Shown here piece by piece: positions 12,501-21,500 of a stretch of DNA of 64,000 bases. Numbering within the stretch: position 1 is the stretch's first letter; every line of letters starts with the position of its first letter. Source of the DNA: Glandiceps talaboti (taxonomy: Eukaryota; Hemichordata; Enteropneusta; Spengelidae); the NCBI RefSeq assembly GCF_964340395.1, contig NC_135555.1, forward strand, positions 20,431,447 through 20,495,446, in the 5' to 3' direction. The position numbers and the translations under genes are program-made. Below the pieces are notes generated by a model, which made no database searches, was not told the DNA's origin, and saw nothing but the letters and a program-made list of their open reading frames with translations.

Positions 12501-15500
12501 AGAATCTTTTCTGAAGATGACAGAAATTCGCCTACCTTCCAGTGACCCACAGGAAAATAAACCCTTCATCTTGTAAGCTTGGTACATCCAAATGTCTCAT
12601 TTCATCATCCTGCATAGTTCCATAGGGTAATTCCATGTGAATATCCCATGGTGGGTCTGCCATGACAACGGAAAATTTACCCAGTACTGGCATGTATAAT
12701 GACCTCAGGTCACACTGGATCCACTACAAGATATAGATTATGGAAGCAAATAGTCAGTATAAAGTACACACGCTAAGGCCTAAAAAAAAAAAATGTGTAG
12801 TTCCGATTACGGACAATTTTAAAATAGGTGGGTAGGTAGATTTTTTATTTTATTTTATTATATTTTTTTTCATGTGTGCATATCTAGTTCAGGTAAATAT
12901 GTTTTCCGTTGTTTTCCAAATGGTCTCTGTGTATAATGATGTAGCATAGACTGTACTTTACACATAACAGTGATCTAGGTTGTATTACAACTAACCTGTG
13001 GTGTGTAGAGTATAACATTATTACTAAAACTAACCTGTGGTGGGTAGAGTATAACTTTATTACTAAAACTAACCTGTGGTGTGTAGAGTATAACATTATT
13101 ACTAAAACTAACCTGTGGTGTGTAGAGTATAACTTTATTACTAAAACTAACCTGTGGTGTGTAGAGTATAACATTATTACTAAAACTAACCTGTGATGGG
13201 TAGAGTATAACGTTATTACTAAAACTAACCTGTGATGGGTAGAGTATAACTTTATTACTAAAACTAACCTGTGGTGGGTAGAGTATAACTTTATTACTAA
13301 AACTAACCTGTGGTGGGTAGAGTATAACATTATTACTAAAACTAACCTGTGGTGGGTAGAGTATAACATTATTACTAAAACTAACCTGTGGTGGGTAGAG
13401 TATAACTTTATTACTAAAACTAACCTGTGGTGGGTAGAGTATAACGTTATTACTAAAACTAACCTGTGATGGGTAGAGTATAACTTTATTACTAAAACTA
13501 ACCTGTGGTGGGTAGAGTATAACTTTATTACTAAAACTAACCTGTGGTGGGTAGAGTATAACATTATTACTAAAACTAACCTGTGGTGGGTAGAGTATAA
13601 CATTATTACTAAAACTAACCTGTGGTGGGTAGAGTATAACTTTATTACTAAAACTAACCTGTGGTGGGTAGAGTATAACGTTATTACTAAAACTAACCTG
13701 TGGTGGGTAGAGTATAACTTTATTATTAAAACTAACCTGTGGTGTGTAGAGTATAACGTTATTACTAAAACTAACCTGTGGTGGGTAGAGTATAACGTTA
13801 TTACTAAAACTAACCTGTGGTGGGTAGAGTATAACGTTATTACTAAAACTAACCTGTGGTGGGTAGAGTATAACTTTATTACTAAAACGAACCTGTGATG
13901 GGTAGAGTATAACGTTATTACTAAAACTAACCTGTGGTGGGTAGAGTATAACGTTATTACTAAAACTAACCTGTGGTGGGTAGAGTATAACGTTATTACT
14001 AAAACTAACCTGTGGTGGGTAGAGTATAACTTTATTACTAAAACTAACCTGTGGTGGGTAGAGTATAACGTTATTACTAAAACTAACCTGTGGTGGGTAG
14101 AGTATAACGTTATTACTAAAACTAACCTGTGGTGGGTAGAGTATAACGTTATTACTAAAACTAACCTGTGGTGGGTAGAGTATAACGTAATTACTAAAAC
14201 TAACCTGTGGTGGGTTGAGTATAACTTTATTACTAAAACTAACCTGTGGTGGGTAGAGTATAACATTATTACTAAAACTAACCTGTGGTGGGTAGAGTAA
14301 AACGTAATTACTAAAACTAACCTGTGGTGGGTAGAGTATAACATTATTACTAAAACTAACCTGTGGTGTGTAGAGTATAACTTTATTACTAAAACTAACC
14401 TGTGGTGTGTAGAGTATAACATTATTACTAAAACTAACCTGTGGTGTGTAGAGTATAACATTATTACTAAAACTAACCTGTGGTGTGTAGAGTATAACTT
14501 TATTACTAAAACTAACCTGTGGTGTGTAGAGTATAACGTTATTACTAAAACTAACCTGTGATGGGTAGAGTATAACTTTATTACTAAAACTAACCTGTGG
14601 TGGGTTGAGTATAACTTTATTACTAAAACTAACCTGTGGTGGGTAGAGTATAACATTATTACTAAAACTAACCTGTGGTGGGTAGAGTATAACGTAATTA
14701 CTAAAACTAACCTGTGGTGGGTAGAGTATAACATTATTACTAAAACTAACCTGTGGTGTGTAGAGTATAACGTTATTACTAAAACTAACCTGTGATGGGT
14801 AGAGTATAACTTTATTATCTTCTGATCCTTTACCTATATCTGCAATGTCAGATTTACTCTGTTGTTGCTGGTGACCTGGCACTCTCTGGAAATCTATTTC
14901 ATAATGTACATACTGGGGATAAAATGAAACATTGGTGGATTACTAAACGATCATATCAGATTAGGAATAAAATCTGAGATAGGAAAACAGTCGACTGATA
15001 GAGGAAAACAGTCAATTAGTAGAGGCAGGGACGTAGGAAAAGCTGGTCTTGAACAAATGAATGATTCCATCAAATCCTTATGGTCATACTGATCACCTTT
15101 AATATCCTGTTTTTCTCAACTTTTTAGGGGTTTTTTTGTGTACAATAAATATTGCCCTGGTTGAACGATTAATGACCAGGTTTCTGTATTATGTAATTAT
15201 ACCCTAAATATAGGCGGTCATGCTTGCATGGCACTGGTATCATGGGATTGAATTATGGGCCTTTAAAACAATGCTTATATACATGGCACACTTTCTCTTT
15301 CATCAAACATCATAATTGAATTATTTGAAACTTTAAACCAGCCCCTTCTCTTCTCTGTTTTTCTTCATGTCCTTGTAATTTGCATAATCAGTAATGTACA
15401 TTTTGCTTTCCTTCTCTGTCATAACTACTTCCAATTGAATATCTGCTCAAGTTTTGCATTTAACTCTGACAAATCAAACCACAGATGTCTAATAAATAAT

Positions 15501-18500
15501 TCCGCAAGCAATTTGGATTTTCAAGATCTATCCCAATGACTACCCATGCTATTAATCAAGACATACTCTCGTTTGTTAAACTCAAAAAAACCTTAGAGTG
15601 AACCTGGTTCCTTACCTTGCATGTGTCCATGTGAAAACAAGTATTCAAGAATGAACAATCCCCCAAAGACTCTGTAAAACAAGAGAAAGAGAGAGAATTG
15701 CAGTAATTATTTTAAGACTTTGTCATATTCTCTTCTTTTTTTGTGATGACTGTCTCTACTTGTACATTTACAGGACTAAAACACTCATTAACACTACTCC
15801 TGGGTTACATCGCTGACTTGATTAACAGTAAACCAGTAACTCATTCACTTCACTCAAACAACAAAACTCTACTTCATAACCCCATTGTAATACAAAGTCA
15901 TATGGTGAGCATGCATTCTCACAAGCAGCACTAGTCTTATGGAACAGTATACAACTTGAACTTCATTCGTCATTAACTATCTATAATTTCAAGAATTATA
16001 TCAAGACACATCTGTTTGCAAGAGCTTTCTAACTTTTTACATCAATCTACTATTGTTCCTGTTCAGCACCATAGAACATTACATAGTATACAAATTCGTT
16101 GATTGATTGATTGATTATCTTTCAAAGTAACCAGTGACTATGTCCACATATGTGTAAATGATTTTCTCATTAAAAAGTTGAGATAGGAAATACGATATTT
16201 AAGATTCAAACTCACCATCTGTATGTTTGTTGATTATTCTTCTAAAGTGAAGCTGAAAGGTGAGAAAAAATAAATAAGTTGTGTTTTATATAAGTCAGTA
16301 AAGAATTACAGTGTCACTGTGTGGTGTGATAGTGTTACTACCAAACCAGAGTGACTACAGAGTGTCGATTAGGTGATGCAGAGTTTTTCATATCTCACAC
16401 AACATGTTTTGCTACAAATTACATAAAATCAAATACAGGCATGTTACATCAGATTGTTAAGACATTAGGGTATTGACTTACCTTATCACATGGTATGTCT
16501 TTGTTGATCATCTTCATACATTCTTCCTTGGTTCCATGGGGACAAAATTCCTTCAGTTGATTTCCTACAATAAAAAATCAAAAAAGTTGACATTCCTTTC
16601 TTGAAAAAAATTAGTATAAATCATTATCCTTAGTTGTAGAAATTCTCTAGTCAGTATAGATGTGAAAGGGGTTAGATGATGAATGACGGTGTCCTGACAA
16701 GGTGTAACTTACAGACTAACAGTGAAATCACCTAAAGGGAAAGCCACTCCGGGAAATAAAGCATTTTCATAATTTTGGGTTCAGAAGAGTTATTTCATTA
16801 TTTCTATCCACAGCAAAAATTACCCAAACAGGTCACATTACAACATCAACTTGATATTTCTCTCAAATTACAAGCCGTAGTGATGTAAAAAAAAAAATGA
16901 TGAAATGACCCACCAGAACCCAAAGTTATGAAAATGATTTCATTACCTGGAATTGTATTCCCCTTTAACATAGTGTTACTGGTTGTATGTATTTCACTAC
17001 AATACAGGAATGTTTTTGGCAAAGAAACAAAAAAGTACACCTTACCTTGTGATTTAAACTTTTCAACCACTGATTGCTCCTTAGCAGTTGGTTTACTCAA
17101 CAAATCAAAGATCTCCTCACCCATCTTCTTTGTCTATATTTAAAGATAAAAAACAAAAAAATTAATATCAAGAACACAAAATTTGAAAAATGACCAAACT
17201 GTAAATCCATATTTACGAAGTCAAGATTAGAAATTCCAAAAAATGAAACAAATGGGTTGTCCATTTTTTCAAAACAATTTTTAATTGAATGTTTATCTGG
17301 AATAACACCGATTACATAAGGGATAATCGCACAATGTCACACAAGGTCAATAAATGAATGTTTTTGGGGGAGGGGGACTGTTATCAGTATGATTGCTGAA
17401 CACCACTACTAACCAAATTTCGCAAACTTTCACGCCTTCAACTATAACAGGTTCTATATTTACTACAGGGATGTTGATAAGTTGATTAAAATTTACTTCT
17501 AATGTGATACACAGTGCTGGGTTTCCGGTAATATGTTTTCCAAATTTTACATTGCATCAACAGTAGCGGTGTGACCGCTACAATTTTCATCATGGTTTAC
17601 ATCCTATATAAACGTGTCAATGTCGCACTTATGAATGTTTGTTATGGGGGAGGGGGTTTTGTCCTAAGGGAAAAAAGTTTGTTTACTGAGCTTGTGCAAC
17701 ATTGTGCAATCATCCCTAGAGATTACTAAAAATCTCACCAATCTTCACAAGGGAGGTTCATATTATTACTATTAAAATGACCATTAAAACCTCACATGAA
17801 TCGGAATGCAAAAATAGTGTTTCCAAAAATACAATGCACTGGATGATATTCTAAGTGCCTGTCTGATAATCTTTACTCATGAGTAATGGAATTAGCATAA
17901 TTTATAAAAACGGTGATTCGCCACTGATAATCTGTCTTGGAGTGAACTGGCAAAGCCGAGTCTAAACCAAGACATTACAGTTTGATGATATTTTTGTACT
18001 TACTTCTTGTTCTTTGATAGACGGCATTGATAGAAGACTTTCTACACTGTCAGCCTCAGCTTCTGTAGAGACTTGTCTAGTAACTAGTTTGACTGATGGT
18101 TCATTCTTAGTTGGTGAATCACTGAAAGTCAATTAAAAACATACCACAGATTGGTCATACATAGATTTATGTAACAAAGCAAGATTTCAGTTTAGTTGCA
18201 AATTTGAGGCTGCAAATCTAACATACAAATCTAAACAAGTACTATTTCAATTCTCAAAGATGGTATCCTCTCTACAAGCTCTCGGTAAAGTTGTTGTGTT
18301 TGTTCAACCAGGATCTGGAAAGGTTTCTATAATTTCACCTTGGTTCTGTTTGATTTCCACTGTGTATCATACATTTCAGAATGCATTCAAGTTAAGAGTT
18401 TGGCTAGCATCATGACACAGATTTTGTTCAACATGATTCTCTAGCTGATTACCCCAGATTTTTGCATTAGTGATATCGTATCAGCTGGACCATGAAATCA

Positions 18501-21500
18501 ACCTAGACAACTGTCTTGTTCTAGGCCAACTTTCATTAAAAGCTCTACCAGACAACTGATTCTCCACCTGTATTTGAGTCCTGTTCCAAACTAAGTCTTT
18601 AAACTCATAATACTTACTGTTCTCTCTTCCTTTTCCTAGATCCAGATGGTTTATCTTTCTCATTTAGTTGGTTGGACACGGCAGTCAACTGTATACCAAA
18701 CACATCATATACCAGCAGAGAAAAGTCAAATGAAAGAGAAGGAGAGATCAAAGATGAGTATTACAAACCACCATGGATTGAATAAAAGTGCTTACTATGA
18801 TTGCTGTTCACTGATGTTCCTTTATTATTGCAGCATCTTGACATAAGCTACTACAGTGGCAATAAAGGTTTCAGCTTACTAAGATTTGTAAGATAGATAC
18901 AAACTAAAAATATTTTTGTGCAATGTGGTAGATTACACTAGTGGGTGCTAGCGGTGCATCTGTTGTGTGGATATAAAATTATAATCACCCTGTAATCAAG
19001 ATAGTGTAAACATTGGAAGTCCCCAAAATGTACAGGGCAAGTTTATGGATTGGAAGTCATCAGAAATGCCACCCTACTGTGAGTATAATTAAACTAACAT
19101 CCACACCATAGCTTATATGAACATATTGCAACAACAGCTTAATTAGACAAAAGTTAGATTACTACTGCTACGTTTCTTCCTCTTGACAGTACATGTATAC
19201 CATACTCTTTTCATTATTTTTTCGGATTTTAAATTTGTATTTCTTTTACATTTCATCTAGGTCTTACTCTATGAAAATACTGGTTCATATACTTTGGTAA
19301 AATGAAACTAAAATGACCAGTGTGAAAGGAATGGACACAACTGTGATTTCATAGATAAACTCAATTGATAAGAAGACCCATTACAATTACACTTTTTGGA
19401 AAGTTCAATTAAAAAAAATCAATGCATCATGTGTGGTATCTAATAACAGGCAGTCATAAGATACAACGATTCCAATATCTAGACATGAGTGAAGTTGACC
19501 TTACTAGAAACACTATTTTTATAAACAATCTTGCAATACAATGGATTGAACCTTAGACTGAGATTGAACACAAGACATCTATTTTACAACTTCCTGTTAT
19601 CAGATACCACACTTGGTGTTGATTGTTTGAATTGGACTTTCCAAAGAGTGTAATTGTTTATATACAGGGGTCTTATCAGGCAATTGAGTTTATCTTGAAA
19701 ATCATAGTTGTGTCTATTCCTTTCACTTCGGTCATTTGAATTTCATTGTAAAATGAACAGCAGTACATACTACTACCCTAATATAGTTTACGCCTGAAGG
19801 CTGGCATTGGATTTTACTTTGGCTTGCATGTGGTATGATAAACAGTAGTGTAAATGCAATAAATATTTGAAATGATGACAGAATGTGTGCTCTTTCTGAG
19901 ACCAAGAATATCATCTCAATAATTCTTGGCAGGAAAATATAGCACAAAGTATTACTGTACGGTACTTTGTAAACAGACATCTCAATTCTTTGAATGCCTG
20001 CTCTGATAAGTACCATGGTTAATGTCAAGTTTACACTACAATGTTGAACATAGACACTTTATATTTCCATTAAAGCTACACTCTCTGCAACTAGTACATT
20101 TTTTTTTTGAAAATGTTTTGTTAGTTAAATTAGTTTACTTGTAATATCGTAAACCCTGAACATTATTGAACCCCCTCTAGGTTAATGTATTTTTTTTGTA
20201 GCTGTATACATGATATGGTACACAAAATCAAATCAATTTTATTTTGGGTCCACACCCAAAAATCAATGCCCTCAACGGCAATTATAATTTCAACCTGTTT
20301 CTGCACAATTTACGGATAAGATAACCATTTAACATGTACAATGTCTAATTATGCAGCCATTGCCACATTACTAGCCCAGAGACTTGGCTATCTTGATTGA
20401 AAAGGACACTCGCAACCCAATATGTCAAGTTAGAGAGCCTAGTCTGTAGGTTACAACATTACATACATTATGCAAAGTCTTGTTTCCGGCCTACCATAGG
20501 TAAAAGTTTGAAAATAAATCAATTTCATATCACAAAAAGTATAATGATTGACTAACAAACCATATTTCTCATTAATTTACTTTTGTTAGTAAATGGGAAA
20601 TCTTAGAAAATAAACAATCTTACAATTACCAATCTGAGATGGCTGAAAAAGGGTACGAGTGTGGCCACTAAAGGTTAAAAAGTTGTTATATAGTTTTGGT
20701 TTTGGTATAATTTGGGAAATGCAAAATGTTGGTGACGAGGACGGTTTTCTATTTACTTTTACCTTAGAATGTTCAGCTGATGTTACAAGTACACAGGTTT
20801 GTCCGTCTGGTGTTCCGCCATCTTTGATCCTGGATATCAAAAAATGAAAATTTTATATAAATCAGTACTTTTCACACCATGATTGCTTTGTTTGTCTACT
20901 AACTAGCCGACCAGTAACAAAGTAAAAAATACTACCATAACTGTACTCTATACTTTACACCTGTGGGTGGTATGGTGGTACCAGTGACCACCTCTGGTAG
21001 GAGTATGCAACCAATATACAATGTACATTCAAGAGACTCCATTTTAGATCAATTTTAAACAAAATGCGATGCCCCATTTTAGACCATTACAGGTTTTTAG
21101 AAGATCAAATTTTAGACCAAAATATTACATTATTACAGACAACATGAACTTGAACACTCATCCGAGTTCCTGTAACAGTGAAGGAACATGTACTAGGACC
21201 CAAGGGAAAGTGGTGTGTCACTAACACTCACTGCAATGATAAGTATGCTGGTTAGGCATCCCTAAATTTCTGGCTTGGCTTTCATAGTCTCATTGAGGAA
21301 CCCTGTGGACTGCATTGCTTTTATCAGTGGCCAGTACTTTTATCAAATGTAATTCAATGTACTTACTCAATAAGTTCTTGAGCTGAAAACTTCTGTAGAA
21401 TACTCTCTACTGTGCCCTGCGATACTTCTTTATTCAATGCCTGTTGATAACAACATGCAAACATATATATGTATAGCTCTGGATATATATCTGCTCGACA

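Noticed and set aside
12884-14734. 616-residue open frame of [11 protein letters not shown]-type repeats across the METTL3 minisatellite
   Set aside because: It is the second stop-free frame of the same 39-nt unit, out of phase with METTL3, with no start or splice context of its own.
14820-14840. Donor ATAG|GTAAAG inside METTL3 exon 11
   Set aside because: Phase 1 at this site does not fit the phase-0 start of the catalytic exon.
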